DNA of 32,076 nucleotides from an uncultured Prevotella sp. (GCA_946183985.1 CAMHDT010000010.1:1-32076); one strand, 5' to 3'. Shown: positions 1 to 10,300, numbered from the stretch's first letter. The notes: generated by a model not told the origin, from the letters alone. Program-made: numbers and translations.

Positions 1-253
1 ATCTGTCGGTGATGCGGGCCTTAGCCCACAGCAGCGTGCGCTTCAAGTTATATGAGTTGGTTTTCGTCCCATTAGGGTCTTGATAAGACCAGCCTGCCTG
101 GGCATATCCGTTGAAGGTAATACGGCTGGTCAGGTCTTTCATCCAATCGTTGCCCGTGCCATTCTGCTGCGTCTGCGCTTGTGCAACATTACAGTTGAGT
201 GCTGCCAAGAGCATGGTCAGCGCTGAGAGTTTTAAGAAAAAGTTGTTCATCAT
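1..253 (-). CDS. Outer-membrane porin, OprO/OprP-like (5' part only)
   Basis: Only the N-terminal 84 codons are present; the gene runs off the left edge. The protein begins with a clear signal peptide (NNFFLKLSALTMLLAAL, cleavage expected near AQAQ) followed by a first beta-strand region, FNGYAQAGWSYQD and then LKRTLLWAKARITD. This fits the start of Bacteroidetes porins of the phosphate-selective OprO/OprP type, in which a GY-Q strand is followed by an R-rich strand and 'G/A-R-I-T-D'. Two in-frame ATG codons are adjacent (253 and 250), so the exact start is uncertain. The start lies 4 nt after the yigZ stop, so it is probably the last or a later gene of the DUF1015-yigZ operon. The substrate cannot be judged from the fragment. 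Confidence 0.6.
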   Translation of the reverse strand, partial: MMNNFFLKLSALTMLLAALNCNVAQAQTQQNGTGNDWMKDLTSRITFNGYAQAGWSYQDPNGTKTNSYNLKRTLLWAKARITDR

Positions 254-257
254 CCTG

Positions 258-878
258 TTATTGAAAGTTTAATTTGTCTAGTTTGGTCTTCAATATTGAT
301 GCTTCCGACCGCCGGATGGCCAGTTTAATGTGGCAGGTATTCGTGCCTTGACTGGCGTTTCCTTCCGTCGCCGAGCAGTCATAGGTCTGCTCAACGATGC
401 GTGGATGCATGTCCTTGACAATGCGCATCACTCCGTTCATCATATCAAACGGGAAATCGAATGTCACGCACTCCTCCACTTGCCGTATTTCAACCTGTGC
501 ATGCGAGAGTGCATCGGCAGCAGCCTCACGGTAAGCCACGATCAAGCCGCTGGTGCCCAGGTTGACGCCACCATAGTAACGCACCACGACAATCAGGATG
601 TCGGTAAGTTCGTTGCTATTGATTTGTCCGAGGATAGGTTTGCCTGCCGTCGACGATGGTTCGCCGTCGTCGTTGGCACGATACTCTTCCCTACCCGCCC
701 CCAGCATATAAGCATAGCACACATGACGGGCATCGTAATACTGCTTGCGATAGCCAGCCACCAGCGCCTTCACCTCGTCAACCGTTTCCACATGATGCGC
801 AAAAGCGAGGAACTTACTACGCTTTTCCGTGTAGTAGCCCTCGCTTTCACCTTTTATGGTTTTGAATTCGTCGGTCAT
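258..878 (-). CDS. yigZ: YigZ/IMPACT family protein (UPF0029)
   Basis: 206 residues, the normal length for bacterial YigZ. The UPF0029 domain fills the first half: the conserved segments ARHVCYAYMLG, NDDGEPSSTAGKPIL (about 68-82) and VVRYYGGVNLGTSGLIVAYR (about 97-116) are all present. The C-terminal part (about 135-206) matches the ferredoxin-like DUF1949 extension. Bacterial YigZ has no firmly established biochemical role; the eukaryotic homologue IMPACT/YIH1 regulates Gcn2 and a proline-peptidase link has been suggested in some species. The start is an ATG 13 nt downstream of the DUF1015 stop, so the two are probably co-transcribed. The protein should be cytoplasmic. Family assignment is secure; function is not. 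Confidence 0.93.
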   Translation of the reverse strand: MTDEFKTIKGESEGYYTEKRSKFLAFAHHVETVDEVKALVAGYRKQYYDARHVCYAYMLGAGREEYRANDDGEPSSTAGKPILGQINSNELTDILIVVVRYYGGVNLGTSGLIVAYREAAADALSHAQVEIRQVEECVTFDFPFDMMNGVMRIVKDMHPRIVEQTYDCSATEGNASQGTNTCHIKLAIRRSEASILKTKLDKLNFQ

Positions 879-891
879 TAAAGGAATTAAA

Positions 892-2139
892 CTACACCAG
901 TTTATGAATCACCAGACCTGAGCGCAGTTTCGGCTCAAACCAAGTAGCCTTTGGCGGCATGATCTTTCCGCTGTCGGCAATATCCATGATCTGCTGCATG
1001 GAAACAGGATAGAGGGCCAAGGCTGCCCGCATCTCGCCATTGTCCACACGACGCTTCAGTTCGCCAAGACCGCGAAGACCGCCCACAAAGTCGATGCGCT
1101 GCGACGACCGCAAGTCGCCAATATTAAGAATCTCATCGAGAATCAAACGGCTGGAGATGTCCACATCGAGCACGCCGATGGGGTCTGCATTGTCGTAGGT
1201 TCCCTCTTTAGCCTTCAGGCTATACCAATGCTGGTCCAGATAGAGCGAGAACTCATGTAGTTGGGCTGGTTTATAGATCTCCGTTCCCATGTCCTTCACT
1301 TCAAAGTTCTTTTCCAATGCCTGCAGGAACTGCTCCGATGTGAGACCATTCAGGTCTTTCACCACACGGTTGTAGTCGAGAATGGTGAGTTGCGAAGCCT
1401 GGAAGCACACGGCCATGAAGTAGTTATACTCCTCTGTGCCATTATGATGGGGGTTCTGCTTCTGTTTCTCAGCACCCACAAGGGCTGCTGCCGCCGAACG
1501 GTGGTGACCGTCGGCAATATAAAGACTGGGCATCTTGGCAAATTCCTCGGTAATGGTTTTCATATCGGCCTCGTCAGAGATGATCCAGAACTGATGGCGG
1601 AAGCCGTCGACAGGCGCGATGAAGTCATACTCAGGCTCGGTCTTGGCATAACGCATGATGAGCGCGTCGAGCGTGGCATTGTCGGGATAGGCAAAGAACA
1701 CGGGCTCGATATTGGCATTGTTCACACGCACATGTTTCATGCGGTCTTCCTCCTTGTCGCGGCGTGTCAGTTCATGCTTTTTAATGCGGCCCTGCATATA
1801 GTCGTCGACCAAAGCGCCTACCACCAGTCCATATTGCGTCTTACCCTGCATGGTCTGCGCATAGATATAATAATGGTCGTCGGCATCCTGCACCAGCCAG
1901 CCCTTGTCCTGGAATTTCTGGAAATTCTCAGCGGCTTTCTCATAGACACGAGGATCATACTCAGAAGTGCCAACGGGGAAGTCAATCTCCGGCTTGATGA
2001 TATGATACAGACTTTTTTCGTTGTCGCCAGCCTCGGCACGTGCCTCTTCGCTGTCAAGCACATCATAGGGGCGACTTTCCACCTGCTCCACCAGAGACTT
2101 TGGCGGGCGGATGCCCTTAAATGGTTTTACTGTTGCCAT
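892..2139 (-). CDS. DUF1015 family protein (COG4198)
   Basis: 415 residues, the usual size. Recognisable family segments are VKPFKGIRPPKSL at the start, SRPYDVLDSEEARA (about 22-35), the K-K-H-E-L-T-R-R block (about 120-127) and YIADGHHRSAAA (about 207-218). No signal peptide or membrane segment is seen, so it is cytoplasmic. DUF1015 is uncharacterised. From memory it often lies beside serA/serC in Bacteroidetes, and the D-G-H-H-R box resembles the G-x-H-R box of ParB/sulfiredoxin-fold enzymes, a group that includes free serine kinases; a role in serine or phosphoserine metabolism is therefore my inference. A TACCTTTG box lies about 33 nt before the ATG. It heads the operon with yigZ and the porin. 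Confidence 0.88.
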   Translation of the reverse strand: MATVKPFKGIRPPKSLVEQVESRPYDVLDSEEARAEAGDNEKSLYHIIKPEIDFPVGTSEYDPRVYEKAAENFQKFQDKGWLVQDADDHYYIYAQTMQGKTQYGLVVGALVDDYMQGRIKKHELTRRDKEEDRMKHVRVNNANIEPVFFAYPDNATLDALIMRYAKTEPEYDFIAPVDGFRHQFWIISDEADMKTITEEFAKMPSLYIADGHHRSAAAALVGAEKQKQNPHHNGTEEYNYFMAVCFQASQLTILDYNRVVKDLNGLTSEQFLQALEKNFEVKDMGTEIYKPAQLHEFSLYLDQHWYSLKAKEGTYDNADPIGVLDVDISSRLILDEILNIGDLRSSQRIDFVGGLRGLGELKRRVDNGEMRAALALYPVSMQQIMDIADSGKIMPPKATWFEPKLRSGLVIHKLV

Positions 2140-2172
2140 AGTTAATGTTGCAATAAAGAATTAATTTTCGTG

Positions 2173-2180
2173 CAAAGGTA
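2173..2180 (-). promoter_or_regulatory. Bacteroidetes -7 box before the DUF1015 gene
   Basis: On the minus strand the sequence reads TACCTTTG, an exact match to the Bacteroidetes TAnnTTTG -7 element, about 33 nt before the ATG. The -33 position falls inside an AT-rich tandem repeat and carries no clear TTTG, so changes in repeat number would shift what lies there. Confidence 0.6.
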
Positions 2181-2189
2181 CGTATTTTA

Positions 2190-2230
2190 ATTGATAATTG
2201 ATAATTGATAATTGAAAATTCACAATTATT
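2190..2230. repeat. AT-rich tandem repeat, ATTGATA type
   Basis: Three tandem 7-nt steps of the ATTGATA type are followed by the variants ATTGAAAATT and CACAATTATT. The same family recurs at 26581-26610, 30502-30560, 31277-31303 and 31722-31757. The rest of the 2140-2414 gap holds a short GC-rich patch (about 2258-2283) and the hairpin described below; no gene is seen. Confidence 0.75.
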
Positions 2231-2319
2231 TTTGCTTCACATAAGTAAATAATTCACCGCTCGGCCCGCAGGGACGCTTGCCAAAGCAAGAATTCATAAA
2301 AAAAAAGGGTATGTCAAAA

Positions 2320-2413
2320 ACAAAAATCTTCAAAAATCCTGCAAAAATAACTATCGAATAGCGTATTTTTGAGTAATTTTTGAAGATTTTTGTTAGTTTA
2401 ATGAGAACTGATG
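2320..2413. repeat. Long AT-rich hairpin and shared repeat, copy A
   Basis: The 18-nt arms at 2320-2337 and 2376-2393 are perfect inverted complements, separated by 38 nt. The stretch 2376-2413 matches the complement of 15910-15947 with two mismatches over 38 nt, and 2320-2345 matches 15930-15955 directly with one mismatch. The element begins immediately downstream of the lipoprotein stop at 2415, so it may also act as a transcription terminator for the giant operon; the stem is very AT-rich, which makes that uncertain. Confidence 0.75.
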
Positions 2414-2414
2414 T

Positions 2415-3722
2415 TTAGAACGCGAGAACGGCACGGACATTATGTGTACCAGAACTTTCATTTGATTTCGTAAAATCAGCATCTGTACCATCAAACTCTA
2501 CACAACTACAATCATTTAATGTCCAATACCAAACGTTCTGCAAGGCAGTGCCCACAGTAGCGAGTTTAGCATTGAAGCAGGTATAGTTCATCTTTATATC
2601 ACTACTACTTGCACCATTGCCACACCCTATCAGCATATTCTTCCAGTCTGAAACAGTAGGCAAGCGCCAAGTGCCGCCAGTGACGGTAGTTTTACTGGAG
2701 CAGGCCGTTCCAGCTGCCTCCTGGTTCATTTGGTTCATTGTTCCGCTCTCGTCGGCCAATGCCACAGCCAGGCCGTGGGCGCAGCAGTTTTCTATATAGC
2801 CCACACAGGCAATCATGGCCACTGCCGTGGTACACGCTGCTGTGGCTGCGGCAGCGTCAGGATAGACCTTACCATTCTGGCCCACCACACTGCCAATATA
2901 CTTTACATCGACCTTGTCAAGATCCTGGGGATAAGTCATCGGATACATTTTGACACCTATTGTTTTGTACTCTCCATTAGTAAACGTGACATTGTCCTTT
3001 GTGTAGACATAATAGTTGTCGCCCACCTTGGCAGTCAGCATCAGGATGTTAGAACCTTTGATATCCTTCAGCGCAGCAAAGATTTCGCTGGTGGCAGAGG
3101 CTGGCGTGATGGTAATGTCGCCCGCAGCGACGCCCGTCTGCTTCAGATTGCTGGCAGAAACGCGCAGCCACGAGGCATTGATAAGATTGCTACTACGGTT
3201 CTTCAACGTAAACTTCACGATGGCCTGCTGGTTAGTGAAGGTAACAGTTGCTGTAGCAGAAATATTCTCTCCCTCAATCTTGTCAATGTTGGCAACAGCC
3301 GTGGCATAGTCATATTTGGCGGCTATGTCGGCAATGGTTCCCACCTGTCCTGTGTAGTCGACCTCCTCTCGAGGAAACTGAAGGGTCAGATCCAAAGGCA
3401 CGTCGCCAGATATCCCAGTTATTCCGCCATTCAGTTTCACCGTTTTAGCATTAGCACTGGGGGTCAACGTTCCAGTACCCTCCAGCACATAGACACGTTC
3501 CGTTGTGGCCCACGAAGCGCTGAGCGTGTTATCGACAAGCGACAATGCACGTGTCATGCGGCTCGCGGCCTCGTCATTTCCTTTAGAGGCATTAACCGTA
3601 AGCGTATAGGTTTTGTTTGGAAGCAATGTCTTTGTCTCTATTGTTTCCTCATCGCCAGAGCAGGCTGTCAGCGCCAGTCCTGCCATAAGGACGGCCGCAG
3701 ATATATTAAATATGTTCTTCAT
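2415..3722 (-). CDS. Fimbrillin-like surface lipoprotein with cysteine-rich FISUMP/DUF1566-like C-terminus
   Basis: 435 residues from the ATG at 3722; an upstream in-frame TTG is not needed. Residues 1-22 form a lipoprotein signal peptide with lipobox LTAC, and the mature end CSGDEETIE is acidic, like the Bacteroidetes surface-export signal. The middle (about 50-300) has the pattern of fimbrillin-like lipoproteins: a TRALS motif, SASWATTERVYVLEG, then many beta strands. The last 120 residues contain GTWRLPTVSDWKNML, NVWYWTLND and NVRAVLAF, the layout of FISUMP/DUF1566 (Lcl-type) domains. At least ten cysteines cluster in this part (for example IENCCAHG and NDCSCVEF), suggesting disulfides outside the cytoplasm. 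The start overlaps the stop of the 44-codon gene upstream (TGATG). Probably the last gene of the giant operon. Exact function unknown. Confidence 0.8.
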   Translation of the reverse strand: MKNIFNISAAVLMAGLALTACSGDEETIETKTLLPNKTYTLTVNASKGNDEAASRMTRALSLVDNTLSASWATTERVYVLEGTGTLTPSANAKTVKLNGGITGISGDVPLDLTLQFPREEVDYTGQVGTIADIAAKYDYATAVANIDKIEGENISATATVTFTNQQAIVKFTLKNRSSNLINASWLRVSASNLKQTGVAAGDITITPASATSEIFAALKDIKGSNILMLTAKVGDNYYVYTKDNVTFTNGEYKTIGVKMYPMTYPQDLDKVDVKYIGSVVGQNGKVYPDAAAATAACTTAVAMIACVGYIENCCAHGLAVALADESGTMNQMNQEAAGTACSSKTTVTGGTWRLPTVSDWKNMLIGCGNGASSSDIKMNYTCFNAKLATVGTALQNVWYWTLNDCSCVEFDGTDADFTKSNESSGTHNVRAVLAF

Positions 3723-3856
3723 CACTCCCAATCTTCATTCGTTGCTGTTCCATAATCCTGTCGTGAGACATCCACACCTGGCGAAGTCATCAACACTGAC
3801 TGTTGATGAATGTTCACCTGCCGGATGGCAGGTTTCTTGTATTCTCTCTTTTTCAT
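3722..3856 (-). CDS. Small 44-residue peptide gene between two lipoproteins
   Basis: This short frame starts with ATG at 3856 and ends with TGA at 3722-3724. Its start overlaps the stop of the preceding lipoprotein and its stop overlaps the start of the next one, both as TGATG, so it fills the gap between them exactly. The peptide begins MKKREYKKPAIRQVNI, has a short hydrophobic patch VLMTSPG near residues 21-27, and ends acidic and aromatic (ATNEDWE). From memory, many small uncharacterised Prevotella and Bacteroides proteins share this plan: K-x-x-P near the start, a V-x-I segment, an L-L/M-x-S-P/G motif, and an acidic tail. There is no signal peptide. The perfect stop-start overlap at both ends is the main evidence that it is translated. 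Function unknown. Confidence 0.7.
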   Translation of the reverse strand: MKKREYKKPAIRQVNIHQQSVLMTSPGVDVSRQDYGTATNEDWE

Positions 3857-4308
3857 CACTTTACAAACTTAGGTTTATAAACATCTCCCTCGCCAGTAGG
3901 TTCGATATTGGCATCAAAACGAATCCAGTCACAAGTGTAGATGCGATGGAGTTTATCGCAATAATACTTCAATTGCACATTCACACCACCATCATTAGAT
4001 GCCACATTGAGTTTGAAGATATACTTGTCGTTCACCACTGTAGGTTTAGATACCGCACGCACCTCGTTCATAATGGTGGCACAAAGCAAATCGGCACTGG
4101 AGGCATAGGGTGTCAAGGTGTCTTGCAGTTCCACCTCCACATACATCTCCTGCTCATAGAGGCTATAGTCAGGCGCCAGCCACTGCGGATACTGGTCGGT
4201 GCCTTGAGTCAGCAATGGGCTCACAGGTTTCTTATCCTCATCATTGTCCGAGGAGCAGCCCAACGCCATAAAGGCGAGGGCTGCAATTGCTAAAATAGTC
4301 TTTCTCAT
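3856..4308 (-). CDS. Small surface lipoprotein, operon partner of the giant protein
   Basis: 150 residues. The signal peptide MRKTILAIAALAFMALG ends in lipobox MALGC, and the mature N-terminus CSSDNDEDKK is strongly acidic, matching the Bacteroidetes lipoprotein export signal that sends proteins to the cell surface. The remainder is predicted beta-rich, with no family I recognise; residues about 100-135 (NDGGVNVQLKYYCDKLHRI) include an exposed YYC. It begins 4 nt after the giant gene's stop and ends in a TGATG overlap with the 44-codon gene, so it is almost certainly co-translated with both. A role in anchoring or docking the giant protein is inferred only from this linkage. Confidence 0.8.
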   Translation of the reverse strand: MRKTILAIAALAFMALGCSSDNDEDKKPVSPLLTQGTDQYPQWLAPDYSLYEQEMYVEVELQDTLTPYASSADLLCATIMNEVRAVSKPTVVNDKYIFKLNVASNDGGVNVQLKYYCDKLHRIYTCDWIRFDANIEPTGEGDVYKPKFVK

Positions 4309-4312
4309 ATTA

Positions 4313-7300
4313 TTACTTAATCAATTTAACCTTACCATTATATATGTACAGTCCGGGACGAGTGGGTTGGCCAGGCAACTGAACACCAGCCGTGTTGTAC
4401 CACTTGCCGTCGGCAGGCATCTGCCTGAGATCCAAGAAGTTGATGTCGGTAGGCTTGTCGGGCGTACCCAGCACGTTGTTGGGCTCATAGACAATGCGAC
4501 TGTCGGTCATGGCCATCAGTTCGCCATTGCGCTCAATACAGAAGGTCAGCGTCTCTTTCTCCTTCGTGTCGCGACCAATATTGAGATAGTAGTTACCCTC
4601 CTCGTCGGCCGAAGCCTCAGACACACGGTCGGCACCACAGTAGACCACAAGCAGGTCGCCTTCTTCTACTTCCACGCCACTCACACTGGCCACCATGTTC
4701 ATCGTATTGGCAGTGTTCACTCTGCGCATACTGCGCGATGTGCTGGCATCGGTCTTGCCAGTGTAACGGTTGTCTGAATAGTAGAGCGGATAAGAGAAGA
4801 TAACCGACTCGTCGCCATTGCGCTTCATCATGTAGCCCTTGCCAGACTCCATGAACTTGAGCGTGCCCTTCCATACCAGTCCGCTTGGAGTGTTGGTGGC
4901 AATGGCAAACTCGTCTTGCGACTTGATGACATCACCCTCACTGGCCTGGTCGGTATATTCGCTCAACGCCTGAGAAATAGGCAGATTGATGGGCGACAGA
5001 TAGCCGATACGGTTCCAGCCCTTCTTCACCTGTATGCTCTTATAATAAGATTCAACACCTTCGAACACAACAGTCTTATCGCTTGAAGCAAATATTCTGT
5101 ACATATTGGCCGGACTGATTTCAATCAGATCATTCTCGTTGTCCCAGTGGCTGATCAGTTCTTGCTTCTTCGCATCCTTATATTCAGAGCGGTAGGTCCA
5201 CTGCTTCGACACAGAACCTTCGATGGTCGTAATCACATCGCCCACTTCCCATTTCGTGGGATTAGCGAAGAAGTCTTTCACCGTTACCGAATTGCCAATT
5301 CCAGGATAGACGCAGAAGGTTACCCAGTTCCAGCCCTCCTTCAGAGTCATATACCCCAGGTCGGTATGAGAGTTCTTCAACACCACGGGTTCTTTCGTAG
5401 TGCCAACAACCACATCCTTCTGGAAGGTATATGTGGCATTGTTCTCTGGCTTCAACCTGAACATCTTGCCTGAAGAGGCCTGATAGAACTTGAAGTTGAG
5501 CGTAGGCTTCGTGCCATCGTCGTTAGTGTATCCATAGATGTTGAGGAATGCCAGGGCTTCATTGGCATTGGCTGTATTATCCACCTCAACGTTAGCCACG
5601 CCCAGCACTTGGTCTTTGTCGTCAAACACGCCAACAACATCTTCTGTCGAACTGGCCACGATGTCGTCAATCTTCACACGGGCCATCATCATCATCATCT
5701 GATTCTTTTTCTTAATATCGTTGCTCACTTCCCAGTCCGGCTTTTCGCCACGCACCTTCAGGTTAATAGCCAATGGTTCTACCATGTTATTACCACCGCT
5801 CAGCGAAATCTGTTCCTGGTAGTTGCCGATATTAATATAAGGTGACACCTCAAACTTGATGGTCTGCTCGCCCAACGCATCAATTGTACCGCTGGTTTGC
5901 GACGGTGTGATCCACACTGGCAAGTCGCTGAGATCAAAGTTCTGCGTCTGTCCGCTCATATTCTTCACCGTTGCCGTAAGAGTGGTGCCGCGGCCATATT
6001 CCACAGTAGTTTCAATCTTCTTGACATTCCAGCGAATCGGGTTACGGTAGACATAGACATTGAGCGTCACAGGACTGCCCATCAAGTTGCCCTGCATGTC
6101 GGGCACCTCCTTCACGGTCACATAGACATTGGTCTTCTCAATCATGAAGTCGGGCTCTTCAAGGTCAATGAACAACTCATGGTCTTTTGTTACAAAATTG
6201 TACTTCAGATTATCCAGATTGGCCGTGCTGTTCATGGGAGCATAAGAGGTGCGGTCCGCCATGCTCTCATCCAGCACCACAAGGGTGTCGCGGCGGGCAA
6301 GAATATTACCTTGTGAATCTACATAGCGCTTGATGCTCACACCCGTTGGTTTGAGCAACATGGTGTTGTTGTCCTGACGCTCTGATGAGCCAAAGTCCAA
6401 ATAGAACATGAGCGAACTCATGGTACTCAGCGGTGTGTGTGTTGAGTAGTTGTTAATCAAGTTCACAGGCAGCACACTCTCAAACAGACCAACTTCATCA
6501 ATATTACCCTTTATCAATTTGGTTGGTGTGGCCTTATCCTCATAAGTCGCTCCAAGGTCGATATAATCGCCAACAATGCCACTCAGGCTGTCAGCAGCAA
6601 ACGTATCGATCAGTTTCTTGTCGAGATAGACATTAGCTACATTGCGGTTGCGCGACACGGTCATGGCAAAGTGATGCCAGCCGGAATAGACATAATCAGC
6701 CACGTTACGCTGATAGCCCGATGAACGGACAAACAACGTTGACTTGTCAAAGCCAATGTTGATTTGGTTCTTCTGTCCCTTCATGGCAGGACCATTCGAC
6801 AGCAACGTTCCGTCGTGATCATTCGTGTTAAACCAGAACATGAGCGTATAGTCGTGCTGGTCCGTACGGCTCATCTGCTTGGCGTTGAGGCGGACACCAG
6901 TTGTACCATCCAGTTTTGCGGAGATGCCCACAGGCCGTTTCCACGCATGGCCAGCCAGTTGGCAGTCGTTGCTGCCTGCGGCTTTGTCGTAACTGTAGTC
7001 GCCTTCACCTTCATTGAACTTATAATAGTCGAGCAGTCCGTTCTCATATCCCGACAGCGACTTCATCATATACTGATCAAGTTCAATGCCTTCCATGGCA
7101 TGGTTCCACAGGCGGAACTCCAGCATCTCACCATAATAATCGGTATCGTCACTATCATAGACGAGATCCGTGCCAAAGTACAGATTCGAGTTGCCATTAT
7201 ACACATCAGGAAGTGTAGCGGTTCCTATCAGAGCATTGCCGTTAAAGAAATTGACTGACAGGTTATCATGCTGATGGCTGAATGTCCAAGCCACTGGCTT

Positions 7301-10300
7301 CAGTTGGTTGTTAAATACAACCACGCTGTCAGAAACAACCTTGTTGTCATCAAGTTGAGCATAAAGGTGACGGTCGGCCGTTACACCCAGACTCAACATC
7401 TGATTATTACCATAATGGCTAAACACCGTCATCTCACCATGATCGGGCGACGGGTTCAGCATCATATCAACAGTAAAGTCCTTGCCTTGCAGGTTGCGCG
7501 GTCCCATTGACATGGCTATCGTGCCCTTGTTGAAACTCAGCGAAGTCGATGTAGAGATGTCTGTGCTGATAGGCGTTCCAAGCACCTCGAAATTGTTAAT
7601 TTTGCTGAGATAGTTGCCTGCGATGGGCTCGGAGAACGAGATCTTAATATCATCGCCAATGCCCAGAATGCCATCCACTGGCTCCGGCGTGCCGAAGAGT
7701 CGTGGCAAGCGGGTATCCTTGATACCAGAGAGAATGGGCGACGAAGCCGTGAGGTAGCCACCGGCATGGCGTGCGTAGATTACGGCGCGCAAGTCGTAAT
7801 ACTGCTCTACGGGATCGACCTCACCATAGAAAGGCGCCACGATGATGCCGTTGGCCGGAATGGTGTCAGTCACACCACTGGCCTTTGCCATCAGTTCGCG
7901 GTCGGCATAGTAGGCACACGTGCTCACCCAGTCTTTTTCACCCTGTGTAGAGAGTTTATACTGCAACTCAATATGGTCGAAACCTCGGCCGTTCACGTTG
8001 AAACCTTCAATGCGCACTGGCATATACCATGCCTTACGTTTGCCGTCGTAGGGGCTCTCAGTGTTAATGACCCAGTGGTCGCTGGGCACCGTCACCTTCA
8101 CATTGCCAGCCGACGGTATGAAGTGTGCCGAGAAGTTGGTTGTGAACACACGCTTGGAATCCTCGGGATCCACCAGGCAGATGCTCAGATTCTCATAGTC
8201 GAATTCATCACTTGGATAGACCGCGATTTCTTTTGTAAACACATTGGTCTTACCCGTCTTTGAGTCAACGGCCGGATAGAGGATCACATTGGCACCAGAG
8301 CCATTGAGGGGGACACCATCCACACATACCGTGGCACCCTTCGGGTTGCAGTCGGCAGACAGATAGTAGTTGAACAACATCGTTGCGCGCTCGGGATAGT
8401 CAGTCTCGTTGGCAAAGTGGAGTTTGAAACGAGCCGGCTGGTCCATAGGCACATTGCTCCGCACAGGCTCGTCAATCCATATTCTCGGCTTGTCGGCCGG
8501 CACGGTAGCCACATTGATGATGGTTCCGGGCAGATACCACTTGGTCAGTTCTGCATCTTCATACGGCTGACAGGTCACGCCGCCAATGGTGCGGAACACA
8601 AAGTTCGAGTACACCTTCACAGTGTCGGGCACATAGTTCAGGGCATTAGGCGTTAGGCGGCCCGTACGTGCATAATCCAGCGACTGTTCAGTGAGTTTGT
8701 AGAATTCATTGCCCGTCTTGTCATAGGAAAACACCGATGCCGTTCTATACACATCGACCGTATAACTCGACTTCGAGGCAGAACTCAACGTGAAGCCCAC
8801 CTTCTTGGAGTGCGTTTCGGAAGAAGAAAATTTATCAGTATACTTAGCCGTAGCAATGGGTGTGAACTTAAACTTCATCTGATAGCCCACCTGTTTCAGT
8901 TCAACGGTGGTCGTTCCCTCCTCTTCGTCATAGTGAATATACTCGTCGCTTGTCTCAATAGAACTGTTGCCCTTGCGATTGAAGAACTTTTCAAAACTCT
9001 CAATGAAGGCCGACAGCATGCCTGTGGTCATGCCAGCCACATTGCCGATGCCGGAAATGAGCGGGTAGCGCAGGTAGCGTGACAGGCTCTCCTGTGTAGA
9101 GAACGACTCGCTATACTGGATAGAGGCAGCACCACCGTCGAAGTCGTAGCGTTTCACCAAATCAGAGGGGAATACCGACAGTTTCTCCTGCTCGTTCTTC
9201 GCCAGGAAGCCCATCCAGGTGTGTATCTCCTTGTTCAGCGACTCAATACTGTCGTTGGTATTCTTCTCGTCGGGCTGCACCACAGTGTAGTCGAAGCCAT
9301 AGTCTTCCTCGCCAGGATTCTTATGACTGATATACGAGGCATAGCCGTTCTTGTTGGCCAGTGCGCGGGCATATTCAATGGTTGTTTCCTTTGGCAGGAA
9401 CAAGGCATTGCGAATCTTGAACAACTCTGGCACCAGTTCATTCTCAATGTAGTACTGCGAGTGTGCAAAGGTAGACTGCACGGCAGGAAGCACTTCCTTC
9501 ACCTCGTCGCGCACCAGATAGATAGGCTGACCAGTGTTGTCAATACCCTGTGCCAGCACCTTGGTGGTGCCCACCGGCACTTTCACCTTGTCGCCATTCT
9601 TGGTCTGGAAGGTGCCGCCCTCATGGAGTTTCACAATCTGGTACATGCTGTCGGGGATGACACGCACCGCCATGGCATCGCGTATCACCACATTAGTGGT
9701 TGTACCGATGAAGAGATCGGCCTTGCTGCCCACCCACTTGACACCAGACTTGGTCTGTATGCGCTCAGAAATATCGATGTTATAGTTATAGTTCCATGTC
9801 ATGCCGAAATTAGTCACGATGTCGAGCGACATGGCCTCAGAAGAACTCTGCTGTGTAAACGTACCATCGTTCTTGGCGGATGTAATATTGCCCGCTATCG
9901 CACCTGCATACCAGTTCAGACCTGTTCCTTTGGATATCTTCATGCTCAGGCCGAGCGATGCACCGAACTCTGCGGAATAGCCATAACTGAGTTTCGAGCC
10001 CTCCTCGATGTACGAGAAACTGCCGCTGCCCGGCGGGTCGCGCAGGATGTCGAACAGTTGCGGCGTACCGCTCACGATGGTCTTCTGTCCGTCAGCCTTT
10101 GGCTTCGATGCCATCACATAGCCTTTCAGCACATCGCCGTTGAAAGGTTTGATGTCATAGAAACTACCATCATACTCCATGTTGAAGATCACGTTCTTCA
10201 GAGCGTTGTCTCCTTCCAAGGTGAAGGTCGTGTTCTGCGGTGTGAACACATACGAGCCACCACCCTGTTCGTCCAAGTTGATAGTACGGGTCAAGTCGTT

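Noticed and set aside
2274..2292. CTTGC-CAAA-GCAAG stem as a terminator.
   Set aside because: Only five base pairs, and the A/T run lies on the wrong side for either flanking gene.
3720..3731. TTG start at 3731 for the fimbrillin-like lipoprotein.
   Set aside because: ATG at 3722 gives a proper signal peptide and the TGATG overlap with the upstream small gene.
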